This document shows positions 23,101 through 34,396 of a DNA stretch of 64,000 nucleotides, one piece after another; position 1 is the first letter of the stretch, and each line of letters opens with the position of its first letter. Both the position numbers and the translations under genes were made by a program. Where the stretch lies: contig JAOWBW010000381.1 in the NCBI GenBank assembly GCA_026119855.1, positions 62,001 to 126,000 on the forward strand, read 5' to 3'. Under the pieces are notes generated by a model. It ran no database searches. It was given only the letters and a program-made list of their open reading frames with translations, and had not been told where the DNA came from. Source of the stretch: Campanula takesimana (lineage: Eukaryota; Streptophyta; Magnoliopsida; Asterales; Campanulaceae).

Positions 23101-24440
23101 ATTATATACTCCCTCCGTCCCAAAAAAAAACTTCCCATTTAATTTTAGGAATGGGAATTAAGGAAAAATGTTGGAAAAGTAGGTGGTGTGTGTAGGAAGG
23201 AGAGAGAAAGTGGGGTAGAAAATAGTAAGTAGATAGTTGTTGTGAGTGGGAAGGGGAGAGAAAGTGAAGGGAATCTTTTCCTTTTTGAGAAATGGGAAGT
23301 TTCCAATGGAACGCTCAAAATGGCAAAATCGGAAGTTTGTTTTGGGACGGAGGGAGTACATCATACTTCACTTCTCGTCAATTGGGAGGAGAAAATGAAC
23401 GATGCAAACAAAAAACTAATGGAATTTTAATAAGAACCCCTCAAGTTTGAAAAAACTAACCTTAGGGTCACCATGGGTGTTTCGATAAATTGTTTCAAAA
23501 CAACAAAACACTTTTTAAGTTTTTGTTATCCAATTTACTTTCTCTATTTAAGGAAAAAATAAACAACTACCCATAAAGTGGAAAAGAAAAACATAACTTA
23601 TGCCTTTAAAAATGCTAGTGCCTCCATCCTTAGAAAGTGTCAATTTTCAGTTTTTAAAACGGATTAACGAAGTCACTTTTAAGCACTTTTATTAGCACAT
23701 ACATACAAATATTCTTAACATCATATCAAATCGTACGGTTGGAACTGCAAATTAGAACATGACATTGACAAAAATGGATTTATTAACTTGTCAAGAAAAT
23801 TGAACCCTCATAAATGGAAAATACTTATGACAAAGGGACAAAAATTAGTTATCTTCACGAAGTCTAAAATCTGTTTCATGGACATGTAAGAACAAAGAAG
23901 AGAGTTTTCTCTAATAAGATAATTTATACACGTTATAAAAAAAATGTCAACGTTCAACCAAGATGATACTTAAAATCAAAATTAAAGTGATACTATCGTT
24001 TATATAACTACTCCTAAATTCGTACCAAATTATTGATTATAAGTGCAAATTAGAACATAACAATTGACAGAGAGGATGATATGATACAAATTACACATAT
24101 AATTAGGAACAAAAGAAGAATAGCAGAAAGGGGTTTGACCTACTGACCTAGAGCGAGAAACATCATAGACATTTCCTTTAATAGCCATTAACAACGGCTT
24201 ATTAGGATCTGAACCATTATAAACCCTTAATTCCTCCTCGGTAACATCGCCCAGCTGGACTGGTTCTCGCAGAGCGTAGCTCTGCTCCCGCTTGACCGCC
24301 ACGTAATCGTCGGCGGCGACGAACATGCCGCAAACCACTTTGTAAACCACCACCATCAAGGCCAAGATTGTGAAGAACGCCGGCGTCGATAGGCCGGTGT
24401 AATGGGCGATTGATTCCGATACCGTTGTGTAGAACGCCAT
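17187..24440 (-). CDS. MSBP: Membrane steroid-binding protein / MAPR family (cytochrome b5-like), 2 exons
   Basis: Exon 1 is 24440-24148 and exon 2 is 17466-17187, minus strand, total 190 codons. The 6,681-bp intron has GT (TCTAG|GTCAGT) and AG (CATGCAG|GATG) borders and restores SRSR-MFYGPGGPYALFAG exactly as in plant MSBP proteins. I start at MAFYTTV (24440); an in-frame ATG 24 bases upstream is possible. Residues about 21-42 are one transmembrane helix. Residues about 60-160 form the cytochrome b5-like domain with YDVSRSR, YGPGGPY and AGRDASRALA, which bind haem or steroid in this family. The end is acidic and polar. Arabidopsis relatives sit in the plasma membrane or ER and affect brassinosteroid signalling, BAK1 endocytosis and organisation of monolignol P450s; which of these applies here is not knowable from sequence. 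The linker between helix and domain is shorter than in Arabidopsis MSBP1/2. Confidence 0.9.
17568..17594. mobile_element. Stowaway end fragment in MSBP intron
   Basis: A right terminus cattttgggacggagggag followed by TA, 100 bp inside the MSBP intron. No matching left end found. Confidence 0.6.
17600..18484. other. MSBP intron sequence, nothing recognised
   Basis: AT-rich, stops in all frames, no terminal repeats seen. Confidence 0.4.
18622..18926. mobile_element. Stowaway MITE nested in hAT-like element
   Basis: Left end tttcctccatcccaaaacg, right end cattttgagacgaagggag; the cgaatatcc / gaatattcat inner pair is also inverted. Interrupted at about 18664-18809 by a SINE-like insert. Confidence 0.65.
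18664..18809 (-). mobile_element. SINE-like insert with direct repeats
   Basis: Contains gccttagtcccaaaataat and ttggggtcggctaacgtg, words typical of the 3' region of plant Au-type SINEs, and ends in a (GA)n stretch. It is flanked by about 19 bp of direct repeat (tgcttgttaacaacaacaa) at about 18664 and 18791, as expected for target-primed insertion. The head with A/B boxes was not identified, so it is probably 5'-truncated. Confidence 0.55.
19176..19850. other. MSBP intron sequence, nothing recognised
   Basis: No terminal repeats or protein similarity seen; short open frames on the minus strand look random. Confidence 0.35.
19851..20755 (+). mobile_element. Decayed LTR-retrotransposon-like segment
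   Basis: A broken coding trace starts MALREERMLKMSSSIEAIM (19863) and continues after a frameshift with a Glu-rich stretch (20026-20157). An untranslated tail follows, then atgatggggagaataaattc (about 20361-20380), a purine-rich site, and about 370 bp of LTR-like text ending cctacattgcgcca. I cannot place both LTRs and do not identify the protein, so the class is uncertain. Confidence 0.35.
20756..21052 (-). pseudogene. Copia gag fragment next to its primer-binding site
   Basis: On the minus strand, after the primer-binding site, the frame reads MAGSMSNLEIPLFDGKMNF, then, past changes, RLALTLEIKYNALWDKL-like text with LESIYVSK, a Copia Gag start. A stop follows the word QSLNP and an internal segment is missing. 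It ends abruptly where the previous segment begins. Confidence 0.7.
21066..21642 (-). repeat. Copia LTR, reverse orientation
   Basis: On the minus strand it starts TGTTGGAGACGG at 21642 and ends GCTCAACA at 21066; one base later the primer-binding site TGGTATCAAAGC (21064-21053) follows. Length 577 bp. The attacgtggtttggcc motif is on the plus strand at 21151. Only this LTR and the adjoining gag start remain inside the MSBP intron. Confidence 0.8.
21645..22400. other. MSBP intron sequence, no gene
   Basis: AT-rich; a short (CA)n at 22252-22266. Nothing else recognised. Confidence 0.4.
22408..22682. mobile_element. Stowaway MITE (agagtaagagtac family) in MSBP intron
   Basis: TA-flanked, 275 bp, ends CTCCCTCCGTCCCAGAGTAA and ttactccgggatggagggag. 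Its first 60 bp contain a second gtcccagagtaatagtc, a partial internal repeat of its own end. Confidence 0.85.
23109..23356. mobile_element. Stowaway MITE (aacttcccattt family) in MSBP intron
   Basis: TA-flanked, 248 bp, ends CTCCCTCCGTCCCAAAAAAA and gttttgggacggagggag. Confidence 0.85.
23360..24146. other. MSBP intron start, AT-rich
   Basis: Intron sequence next to exon 1. The word ttagaaagtgtcaattttcag and tggaaaatacttatgacaaagggac (23630-23840) hint at another decayed MITE. No gene. Confidence 0.4.
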
Positions 24441-24697
24441 TTCTTTGTTTGGGGGGATTTTCAATTTCGCAGCTCACCAACTAGGAATTCGTTTTGACTA
24501 ACTGAGCTAGTGACCCTCTTCATTTTCTACTAGCTACATAAATCTTAATTTAATATATTTTTTATTTTTTATTTTGGTACAAAAGGAAGATAGATAAATC
24601 TTATTAGAGCGGTAAATAATAAAGTTACAAAAAGATGGTTACAACATGTGGTTTACAAAATGAGCCTAGTATTGCCGTTCGAGCCTCCACATTAATA

Positions 24698-25206
24698 GTC
24701 CCTCCGTTCCAAAACAAATTTCTCATTTTGCCGTCTTAGTATTAGAAAATACCACTTTTTTCAAAAAAGAAAAATGTTACCTCCACTTTCTCACTTTTTC
24801 TCACTCACAACAACTATCCACTTACTATTCATTACCCACTTTTTCTCTCATTTCCATTCACACCGCTTACTTTTCCAACATTTTTCTTTAATTCTTGTTT
24901 CTAAAATGAAATACTCCCTCCGTCCCAAAATATTTGTAGTTCTAGGATTTTCACACAATTTAAGAAAAGCAATCAATGCATGTCTAATGAACTAAATTAC
25001 CCTTGAAATATTACAAGTACCAAGACAATTAAATGCTTTTACAATGACAACTACCATCATAAATAAGGGTATATTTGACAAATAATGTCAAAGATGTTTA
25101 GATAAAAGCAAAACTACAAACATTTTGGGACAAATTTCAACCTCTTAAACTACATATATTTTGGGACGGAAGGAGTAGTAAGAAGTTTGTTTTGAAATGA
25201 AGGGAG
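24698..25206. mobile_element. Stowaway MITE with a second Stowaway nested inside, upstream of MSBP
   Basis: Outer element: left end gtccctccgttccaaaacaa, right end tttgttttgaaatgaagggag, TA-flanked. Inner element 24914-25175 (262 bp): ends CTCCCTCCGTCCCAAAATAT and atattttgggacggaaggag, with its own TA duplication. A partial third relative follows at 25209-25350. The cluster begins 258 bp upstream of the MSBP start codon and so lies in its promoter region. Confidence 0.8.
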
Positions 25207-25399
25207 TACTCTTACGTTCCAAAACAAACTTCTCACATAATGTTAGAAAGAAAATTAAGGAAAAATATTGAAAAAATAGGGGGTTTGAGTGGGAAAGGGA
25301 GAGAAAGTGAGGTAGAAAATAGTATTATTTCTGTCCCGAAACAAATGTCGCATATGGTCAACTAAGTTAAACTTTAACGAATTTTTTATATCAAATTAT

Positions 25400-25563
25400 C
25401 ACTACAAGAAAATGAGTATCTAGCTACAAAACTTTTAGCTACAAAATTATTTTGTAGTTAAAATGTTACATTTAGCGATGTATAATCAAATTTGTAGATA
25501 ATTCTTTATCACAAAATATATTCCTCGACGAAAATCATTTTTCCTAGAGAAAAACAGACCTAT
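25400..25563. mobile_element. CACTA-type transposon end, truncated
   Basis: CACTACAAGAAAATGAG at 25400 is the conserved En/Spm terminus, followed by subterminal words tagctacaaaactt and ttttgtagttaaaatg. It stops where the LTR of element A begins, so A probably inserted into it. Confidence 0.6.
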
Positions 25564-27981
25564 TGTAGATACCCCGATCTCGCACCTCTCATCAAACCCT
25601 TTTAATCGGTCTAAACCCTAAAATTGACCTAAGCCCTCGATTTGGCTATGCGGGAGTGCCGTGAGACTTATCGGTGCATCGAATGGATTAACGGACTTCA
25701 AATTCATGATCAGAGCGAAAAAATGAGTAAACAGGCATGCACTTCAATTTTTGAGTGGCGGGACTCGAAAATAGGGCCCGCACCCTTAGAACTGCTCGTT
25801 ACCGTCAATTCCGTGCATTAAAAATATATTATTGTCATCCCTTGCTCATTAACATATTTCAGATAGACGTACGTGACCACAAGACTATTTCAAGCAACTT
25901 TCATGTTGAGACCGCGGACAACCGGGGTACCGTTGTGCGCACACTCGGACAAAACTTGGACTGTTGCGGAACCAATACCGGAGCAAAAATTGTGATCATT
26001 CACGCCTAAAAGAGCCAGACAAGTGGCCCAAGTTGGCTGGCCAAATTAATAAAGAAGGAGCCAATCAGAATGCGACAAGTGGCACTTTGGGAAGAAGGGA
26101 CAGAGACATGAGCCGTACGGCTGGTTTGGGAGGTTCAGACAGCAGTTTGTTCTTCAGCAACTTGGCCACAAAAGTCTTGATTTTGATCATACCCAGCTGC
26201 AAATGGACGGGGTAGCCACCCCCTAAACTGATCCCTAAACCCCCCTAGAGGGCCTAAATGAAAGATTTCCACCTCCCTCATCCATATACTCACCTCCCTC
26301 ATCCATTATTCAAAAGAGAACACACACACTTCATACACAACTCTCCAACTCACTCCACTCCATATTCAGCCCTTTTTGCTCTCTCTCAAGCAACAAAAAT
26401 ACTCCCAAACCTCAGTCCCTAAGCCACCACTACACCACCACACAACCACCATAAACATTCACCAAAAACAAACCAAAACAACTCACTCAAACACTCTCTC
26501 AATCTAAGACAAACACCTTAAGAAAAGCAACAAAAAAGTCTTCCCTTGGAAGCAAAGGAAGCACACCTAGGTAATCTTTGTTCTTGTAAAGTTCATCCAT
26601 GTAAAATGTAGATCCTTATGTGATTTGGAAAAAGGGTCTAGCCACTTGTTAGGCTAGACCTCCATTTGATGTCCAAAAGATGTAATGTTGATACTCTTGT
26701 TGTTCTTCTCTCTAAGTGATGACATACTATGATTAAATGCTCAAATGGCTGTTGTTTTGTGTTGTTCATATATAGATCTATGTGTATCCAAAGTTTCATG
26801 TTCATAGCATCTCATTTGAGTGAGTTTTCATGGGTGTTTTCCCCTTTTGTAAATGTTCAGCAGACTGTCCATCTGCACCTTTTTGTCTTGTTGCTCTCTT
26901 TGTGCATAGCAAAATTGATTTTTGGTCTTATACTATAAAAAGGATTTTGTTCTAAACAAACATAGGAATACTAACATGTAAATATCTTATTTTTACCCTG
27001 AGTGGAAGAGGTTCTTTCCATTTTTTGTTTCAACTCTCTGTTCTCAGATTAGCATACTTCCTGTTCTGACACCAAAATGTCAGAGGTGTTTTGTGTGACT
27101 TAAACTATCTCAATGGCCTTGAAACTTTCCAGATATAAACTTTGATATGTTAGGAATAACTTTAATGTTTAGTGTTCCCCATGATTCCCCAGTTTTCATG
27201 ATACCAAAAGTGAATCTTTTATGAGTATATGAATATCTGTCAGATTAGGCTGTTGAAAGTATGATCTTGCATACCTTATTTGGACACCATAAAATGATCC
27301 TAAAATCAGAGGAAAATTCATGGTTGATACTTGATGTGTTAGGGACTTTTCCTAACTTTCACTTTCCAGATTGTGCAAGCATAAGAGTAGGTACACAATG
27401 AAAAAGAGCGCAGCAGTCCCTAAAATGCTTGGGGACGGAGTTTTGGACATTCTTTTTTATGGGATTTGTTTCCCTTTTTGTTCACCATTGTAAATATTAA
27501 TCCCCCACCCCCTCTTTGTGATCTCCTTTACTGGATATGAATGTTAAACCATTTTCAAAACCAAGTGTGAGTCCACCCAAATCGACTCTCATTTGTGAAT
27601 TAAAGCAAACATTCCTAGAATAGGAAGACCTCCTCTTATATTATTCACCATTTTGTTAGGGCATAAAAGCAAGGCATAAAAGGCATAAAATGAATCTAAG
27701 TGGCATTCATACTAGAGACCATCACGGGCGAGGAGAATGCTTAATCCCTTCTCTTCTCGTAACTTGGCCCCCGAACCCACTTTCTCTAAACAAAAGGTTT
27801 TATCTTCGTTTTTCCTAAAATAAAATGAGGTGGCGACTCTTGACTGTTTTGATTCCATCGAGAGGAAACCATTGTGTGAGAACCGAGCGCATTTCCAAAA
27901 GCGCATTAGCACGAAAGGAACCTGAATCGCCCTCACGGGACGATCATTTCGCGGTTTGGCTTTCGAGCGCGGGCTCTCACA
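25564..27981 (+). repeat. 5' LTR of element A (2.4 kb)
   Basis: Starts TGTAGATACCCCGATCTC, ends GGGCTCTCACA. Compared with the 3' copy from 48917 I count roughly 18 differences in the first 865 bp (about 2%). A TATA candidate tataaaaagg is at 26934. About 150 bp before its end it carries ggtggcgactc (27828-27838), a copy of the primer-binding-site start. The short frames at 25755 and 25964 recur in the 3' LTR only because the LTRs are copies. Confidence 0.9.
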
Positions 27982-27982
27982 G

Positions 27983-28000
27983 TGGCGACTCTGCTGGGGA
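27983..28000 (+). other. Primer-binding site of element A
   Basis: TGGCGACTCTGCTGGGGA one base after the LTR end. This is the Tat/Ogre-type site, reported for the lineage as complementary to tRNA-Arg. It differs by one base from B's site. Confidence 0.85.
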
Positions 28001-28975
28001 CGAGATTAAAAGTGGGCTAGACTCTAATCTTTATGTGTGCCATGCTTTACTTGCCTTTCTTGGGTTGTATATATATTTATGCCCTAACCTTTGTTTTGTA
28101 GGGACATTTTTTTTCCTTCACCCTCTTATTTGTATATATATGCATGCGTGGTGGGTGATTCCCTTAAAAAAAAAAAAAAAAAAAAAGGGAAAGAAAAGGA
28201 TTTCCTTGTTTTCTTTACTTGCTTTCAAAATCATTTTCGAACTCATAGATACCTCACGCACATGCACGTTTTTGAAAATAACGTCTCGTATAACCGTACA
28301 AACCCGAGAAGGTAACCCGAGGGTATAATGGAGCTCATTGGACTTCCCTATAGGGCCCGCGGTGTACATTCTCACCCCAAAGCACGCCTATTAGTCGTTG
28401 CGATGGGTGTAAGCCAATCTTCCCCGTTACCAAGCCACGATGTCCATGTTTTCAAAAAAATGACACGTCCCAGACTTCATGCCGGTTTTTGTCTAGCAAT
28501 TTCACCTTAATCCTATGCATTTCCCAAAAGGTTATAAACAACCTACATTGTGGAAATTCATTGAAATGCTCGGATTGACTTTAAATTGCCGAGACCCTCC
28601 CTTAGGCCGTAACCGAATGGTGGATCCCTGAAAGAGTATAGGCCCTTTGCTAGGGGCTTGGATGGCCAATAGTACAGGTGCAAAATGTTGGTCCTATACT
28701 TTGGAGACGGTATCCACTATTCCAAGATTTCATGCGAAAACGTGTCAAAACAAAGCAAGGTGCTTGTCCGGCATTCATAAATTTGTGCGTTGCTTGCGCG
28801 TCAAATTTTGAAAAAAAAACAAAAAAAATTAGTTTCTTTTGTACATAAAGCTTCATTCCCAGAAAATCTAAAATAGGTTTCCTTTTTCATCCATCTTGTA
28901 GAGGGAGAATTTCTTCTTGTTCTCTAGCGCGACATTCGAGGTCCATTTCAAGCACCACTTTGATCAAAGCTCTAC
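28001..28975 (+). other. Element A leader
   Basis: Untranslated region between primer-binding site and gag, with a 20-bp A tract near 28167-28186. No coding seen. Confidence 0.5.
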
Positions 28976-29996
28976 TCCGGTCTTCATCATCAATCATGGC
29001 CAACAAAGGACAGACATCATCAAACTCGACTAAGGGTTTGCCGGACTTCGAGCTAGGGTATGCAATGGAACAGTGGTTGGAAAGGCGCTTGAATGATCAC
29101 ACCAATCGCATGATTATCCTATTCCAGGGGCATCAGGAAGAAATGTTGGACCTTGTGAATACTCTCTTGAAGAAATTGGAGCTCAAAGATCTCCAAGCAC
29201 CCTAGTGCCAGAATGGCAATTCCAACCCGAACATTCACTCCACCCGAGATATGAGGTTCATGACTTGTGACGATATCTGTACTGAAGTTAGCTGAATGGT
29301 GACATCAAGAAATTTGAGCCCTACTGCTCCGCTAAAGATACATGAAACTCCAGTGAAACCCACAGAAATCGCCCGACATCGCCGAGCAGACTCGCATTTT
29401 CCTCAAGCACCTCCAACAGGTTTATGCTGAAAAGATAAAGTACCTTCCTTCCCCTGACTTCTCTTCCCTCCTAGGTGTGGGTTCTCGCATTGATGAGGAT
29501 ATTCGAACTAGAATGCTCAAGCCATATCCTTCTCCTGGATCCTACAATTACCAAACATCTGCAGAAGCTCCCACACCGAATGTGAATCATGTTTCTACCA
29601 ACCCTGCACCGTACTGGGTCCGCACAGTTGGCCCTAATCAAAGATACTACAACAAAGCTCCCACATGCCACAATCAAGATGGGTCAATTAATTCTATCAA
29701 CAATCAACAAAGGAATAAGACCCAAAGAAAAAGGTAGTTTGATAAATTTGATATTCCCCTGTCCATGATATTCCAAAGGTTAGTCACCCAAGGAGCATTG
29801 AAACCAATAGAGGGATACCGTCCGCCAAATCCTCCCCCTAAGAATTGGGACACCAACAAATATTGTGCATACCACGTATCGCCTAGTCATGCGACGGATG
29901 ATTGCTGGAATTTGAGGCATACTTTGCAAGATATGATCGAGGACGGGACGATCCAGAAGCCGTTTCAGCTGAATGTTGAGGCCGACCCCTACTGAA
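28976..29996 (+). pseudogene. Tat-type gag remnant of element A
   Basis: An N-terminal piece (MANKGQTSSNSTKGLPDFEL from 28996, stop at 29205), then frameshifts, then a C-terminal piece with FLKHLQQVYAEKIKYLP, SRIDEDIRTRMLKPYPSPG (stop at about 29737) and, in another phase, IPLSMIFQRLVTQGALKPIE and the Cys/His motif YCAYHVSPSHATDDCWNLRH (about 29864-29923). That last motif and the following LQDMIEDGTIQKP are typical of the Gag end of Tat elements. The capsid core between the pieces is missing. No pol follows. Confidence 0.75.
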
Positions 29997-32091
29997 TGTT
30001 TGACTCCTGTAAGGAATCCTAGGGGCTCACCGAATCCCAAGGAAGGTTTTCCCTCTTGTTTGGTGGCCGAATTTTGTTATGACCAAGGAGCGGTTACTTT
30101 TGTTAAAAGTTAGAAGTGTGTTGACTCGTAAGGTTGTGTCTTTTGCTTGTGACTGGGCTCACCGCCCTAACTCATAATCCTGTCCCTTTTGCGTATTGCT
30201 TAGTAATGTGCTCACACATCTTCTTTGTCTTCTAAGTCTAGAGTGTGTCTTTGTCTTCGTGCTTTTATTTTCTTGCATGTCATGTAATATATGTTTTCAG
30301 TCAATGAACTTGCCTTATAACCAAGTGCTTTCTTAATCTGGACCCTCAAACAATTAATCTCACTTAATTAAAAGCAATCAACGAAATCTGAACAAATTTT
30401 AGACTGTGATTAATTGGGATGGGAACTAGGGCCGAAGGCAATCAACGAAGTTCACGGAGGCGATCGACAAAGTCACACGACGAATGAAGATTTCAGGGTG
30501 CAACCAAGGGCATAATCAGAGAGGCCAATCAAATGGCAAAGGCTGAAGACTATCACACTGATGCAAGCGCAAGTGTCGGCGATTTTCCTTTAATGTATGA
30601 TGCATTGTAAATTCACGCATATTGTATGTTTATGTTTTTGTAAAAATTGTTGTATTCCGCACGCTATGGTGTTTCTTCTTGAGTGCAAAAAAAAAAAAAA
30701 AAAAAAAAAAGAAGCATTATTCATTTATTTTGGTACATATTCCATTTGCTTTGTTGTTTAATTCAATTGTTTTAGAAAGGATATCGCGACACTACAAATT
30801 CATCTGTGTGCCTTCAACGACGGCAATTGGCATTTCATTCTGAAGACTTCATCACTTGTTGCACAAAGACAAGACATGGGCCGAGGGTCCGACAATCTCA
30901 TGTGATATCATCAATTTCAAGGAGCACCGCGCTGCGAGGCCAATCTGCACTAAAGAAGATCTCGATCTTTCAACTTTGGGCAAAGCACCATCAACGACGA
31001 CAACTGGTGGCTTTTGTTGGAAACCAACGTGCTCTATCAACTCCTTACACTGAGGTAACCCAAGAACCAAAAAATTGTGCAGCCTCCAATGGTGTGATCA
31101 ATATCAAGAAAAGGAGACAACAACGATGAAGGCCTCTCATCAAATGAGGTCAACCAGCGGACCGAATCATATCTCTTGCCCAACGATGTTCTCATGTCGA
31201 TTTGTCATGGTCTAACTTGTGTTCAAATGATTGGCCGAGCTTATTTAATCAGAATTAAAATGCTAATATGATGCTAGAAGGGTCCATTTGATTTTGAGGC
31301 ACTTGACCATTAACGCTTGTTCAAATCGTGAGTCTTTAATTTCAATGTGTGAGTATGCATATTTTCCCGAGTCTAGGGGCTTCCCCCTACTCTCGTCCTT
31401 CCGTCATCTCATTTCTGCGCAAACACGATGTCGGAGATCCCACTAGGATTTCCCTTTGCTTCCCAAAACACTGGCCTCGTGCCTTCCCCTTCCAACTCCT
31501 GCAAGTTGTCACAGCAAAAGAGACAGAGGAATGCTATTCCTTAGATTTCAAACTCTCAATGTCGGCAAGTGATCTTGAATGAATGAACACGAACTGGGAC
31601 TGCATATCAGAGTCTTGAGTCATTTTCAAAAGCAATGATTTGGCTTCATGGCAATACGAGTTGTTGAGAATGGTGTGCTCCGGGTAACACGGAAATTCAG
31701 ATGGCAAAACGCCAGGGTACAAGACAACTCTCATTGACAGTTGATCTTTTGAAGGGAGTCAGAAATGCAAAGATTAACTTTTGAGAATCATCATCAGTTT
31801 CAGTAACTCTCAAGATTGAGAACATCAAGGATATGGGACAACTCTCATAGATAGTTAGGTCCCTTATGTGTGGATCATCAAAACACAGCGCCATCTCGAA
31901 TTGATAGTATGGCCCGCAAAGCTCAAAGCTCGTTTCTTTGGCAACATCAGGATTGTGTCCCGCCGAACAACTCTCAAAGACAGTTGATTCCTCAAAGAAT
32001 GAGTATTGAATGTCAGAAAATGTGAATTATGATCAGCCGCAAAGCTTCGAATGTGGGATGACTCTCATAGACAGTCGGTCCCTTAACATGG
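29997..32091 (+). other. Element A non-coding region left of B
   Basis: No pol. A 24-bp A tract near 30686-30709. From 31725 on, four copies of a short hairpin (aactctca..gacagtt type) occur at 31725-31743, 31839-31857, 31968-31986 and 32060-32076; the series continues to the right of B. B's target duplication catgg is 32087-32091. Confidence 0.6.
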
Positions 32092-33061
32092 TGTAGACAC
32101 CCCGCCTTGGACCACTCACCCCGATTGCACATTTGATTTTGTGTTTCTCCCCATTCTAAGTGTTTCTCGTTAGTTTCTGTCACTTCTGTTAAGTTCCTGA
32201 CTGACTTCGTTAAGTCCAGGGACTAAACTGAATGACAGGGCTGACTTTCTAGTCCATTCTGTCAAAATTGCCTTCTCTGAGTCGCGCGCCTCCGACACTA
32301 GGAGCCAGGCGCGCGCGCCTCCCGCCCCCAAAGCAGGAAGCGCGCGCCTCTGGGCGTCAGTTACAGATTTCTGGCCAGGATTCCCTCCCTTGCTCAATTT
32401 ACAGGATTTTGCCCGGGAAGGATTTCTTGGTGACTGAGTTTTGGCACCAAAAACACTCCTCTTTCACCTATAAAAACCTCTATTTACCTCCATTTTCAAG
32501 GACCAAAAAATTGAACTTACAAAAACTATACCAAAATCACTTTCTAAAAGTTCTCCAAGGATTTCATCAAGCAATACTTGAAGGTCTTCAAATTGTAGGT
32601 AAAAGTCCATCTTTTCCTTTCTTTTCTATTTCATCTCCTCTCTCTTTTTTACTTTAATCAAATGTGCAATCACCCAAATCATTTTGGGACATGACTCTAA
32701 TGATCACCTCATCTCATTGAGGTTGGTTAAGGAGTTATCTCCTACATTCCAAATCCTATTTTAAACCCCCTTTTTATGACTTAAAGAAGAAGAAGAAGAA
32801 CATTTTCATTCATGTGGATTTTGATCAAGCAAGACCAACTTAAGTTGGGCGAGATGGGTGTTTCGGTACTTCCCATCTCGTAATCTAACCCCCGGACCTC
32901 AAAACAAAGAATCTCTGTTTTCGTAATCAAACTTAGGCTACAATCAATAGGTTTTTCTTATGTTCCTCAAAACATAGGTGGCGACTCTAAAAACAAGTTA
33001 GACATCCTAGGATAATTCATGCGCTCCAGCCTAAAGCCGTGGTTCCCCCGGGGTATCTACA
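32092..33061 (+). repeat. 5' LTR of element B
   Basis: 970 bp, TGTAGACACCCCG to GGTATCTACA. TATA box tataaaaa at 32469. Three gcgcgcgcctcc-type words at 32283-32350. It contains the word ggtggcgactc (32979-32989), 72 bp before its end, copying the start of the primer-binding site. Confidence 0.93.
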
Positions 33062-33062
33062 G

Positions 33063-33080
33063 TGGCGACTCCGCTGGGGA
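33063..33080 (+). other. Primer-binding site of element B
   Basis: TGGCGACTCCGCTGGGGA, one base after the LTR; Tat/Ogre type. Confidence 0.88.
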
Positions 33081-34396
33081 GATAATTGAGGGTTAAACTT
33101 GCATTCTGATCGAAATCTACATCTTTTCTGGGCATTCTGTTTCCTGATGGGGGAGGCGCGCGCGTCTTGCCTTTTAAGCCTAAAGCGCGCGCATCCCGCA
33201 TCAAGAACCAGAATCGCCCACTTCTTCTTGTTCTTCATCTTCTTCTTCTGTTATTCTGCACTAATCACTTCTGCAGGGGTTACAATATAAACATGGGACC
33301 AGGGCAATCCCCTGAGTCCAAAGTCTGATATTCTGACAGGTGTGCCCCCGAAGCGCGCGCCTCCCATAATCATTGCGACATGCGCGCGCGTCCCACATCA
33401 GCACTCAGAGGCGCACGCTTCTGGGTTGGTTTCCAGAACAGAAACATGTTTCAGTGACTGAGCAGAACAGTGGGGTGTGGGCACAGTTGCCTGCATCAGA
33501 ACAGAATTGAACCCTCGGACTGTTTTAATTTTGTGTTTTATTTACCGGTCACACGGGTGATTCGGGAGTTGTAATTTTATGTGCTTATGTGTTTTGTGTG
33601 TTTTTCTTTCTTTTCAAAAAAAAAAAAATTTTGTCACTTGTTAGACCTCACACTACATGCACATATTCCTATGAACTGCTCACTATCGAGTCGCACAAGT
33701 CCAATCCCAAACCCGTCGAGGCCCGTCCTAGAATGTTTCAAGCTCCACCAGACCTTGGCTTTTTCGAAGCGGTAAACCTCAGCCCGTGGCGTAGTTCAAG
33801 ACTACATGCCGGGGGTGACCTTTGAGCCTCATATTCAAGCCGAGCACAAACCACACAATTCTAGTTAGGGTCTAACACTCCGTGACTCAAGTCGGTTTCC
33901 ATGTACCGAGATTTCCCTAAACTAATGTCTTCAAATCATACATGCCAACTTGTTGAACTGGACGCAATAAAAATCCGTCCCCAAAAGTGGTTATTTTGGA
34001 TGAAAATAAAAATCCGTCCCCGCATGTATGCTTTACTACATTAATTTAGTTTAATCCCGATACATGTAGGATTCACAAGCGCGATGGAATCCGATGAGTA
34101 TATGGGACCGCGAGATGGTCTATATACTAGTGTGACGATTCCATTATTTTCTTAGAAACCCCAAAAGGGATTCATTCCCTCCGACTTATAAAAAAAAAAA
34201 AAGAGTCTTTTCTTATGTGGTTCGAGTCGTGTGCCCAACTGTGTGTTCTAAGCCTCTTCATGGACCGCGAGTGTTACTCAAGACTGACAAGGGCCTCTTC
34301 TGCAATATAGGTTCAATTGGTACTTACAAAGTCTACCGGGATTCAGCAAATCGGTTAGTCCGTGAAGAGATCACTCCAACAGCTCCAACATCAACC
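33081..34396 (+). other. Element B leader
   Basis: Untranslated, with five more gcgcgcgc-type words (33153, 33183, 33351, 33382, 33411) and an A tract at 34189-34201. No protein seen. Confidence 0.55.

Noticed and set aside
25755..26215. Small protein genes repeated at 49108-49568
   Set aside because: Both lie in the LTRs of element A; their conservation is that of LTR copies, and composition is not protein-like.
32268..32657. 129-residue frame repeated at 44246-44635
   Set aside because: Lies in both LTRs of B over TATA box and GC words; a by-product of the LTR sequence.
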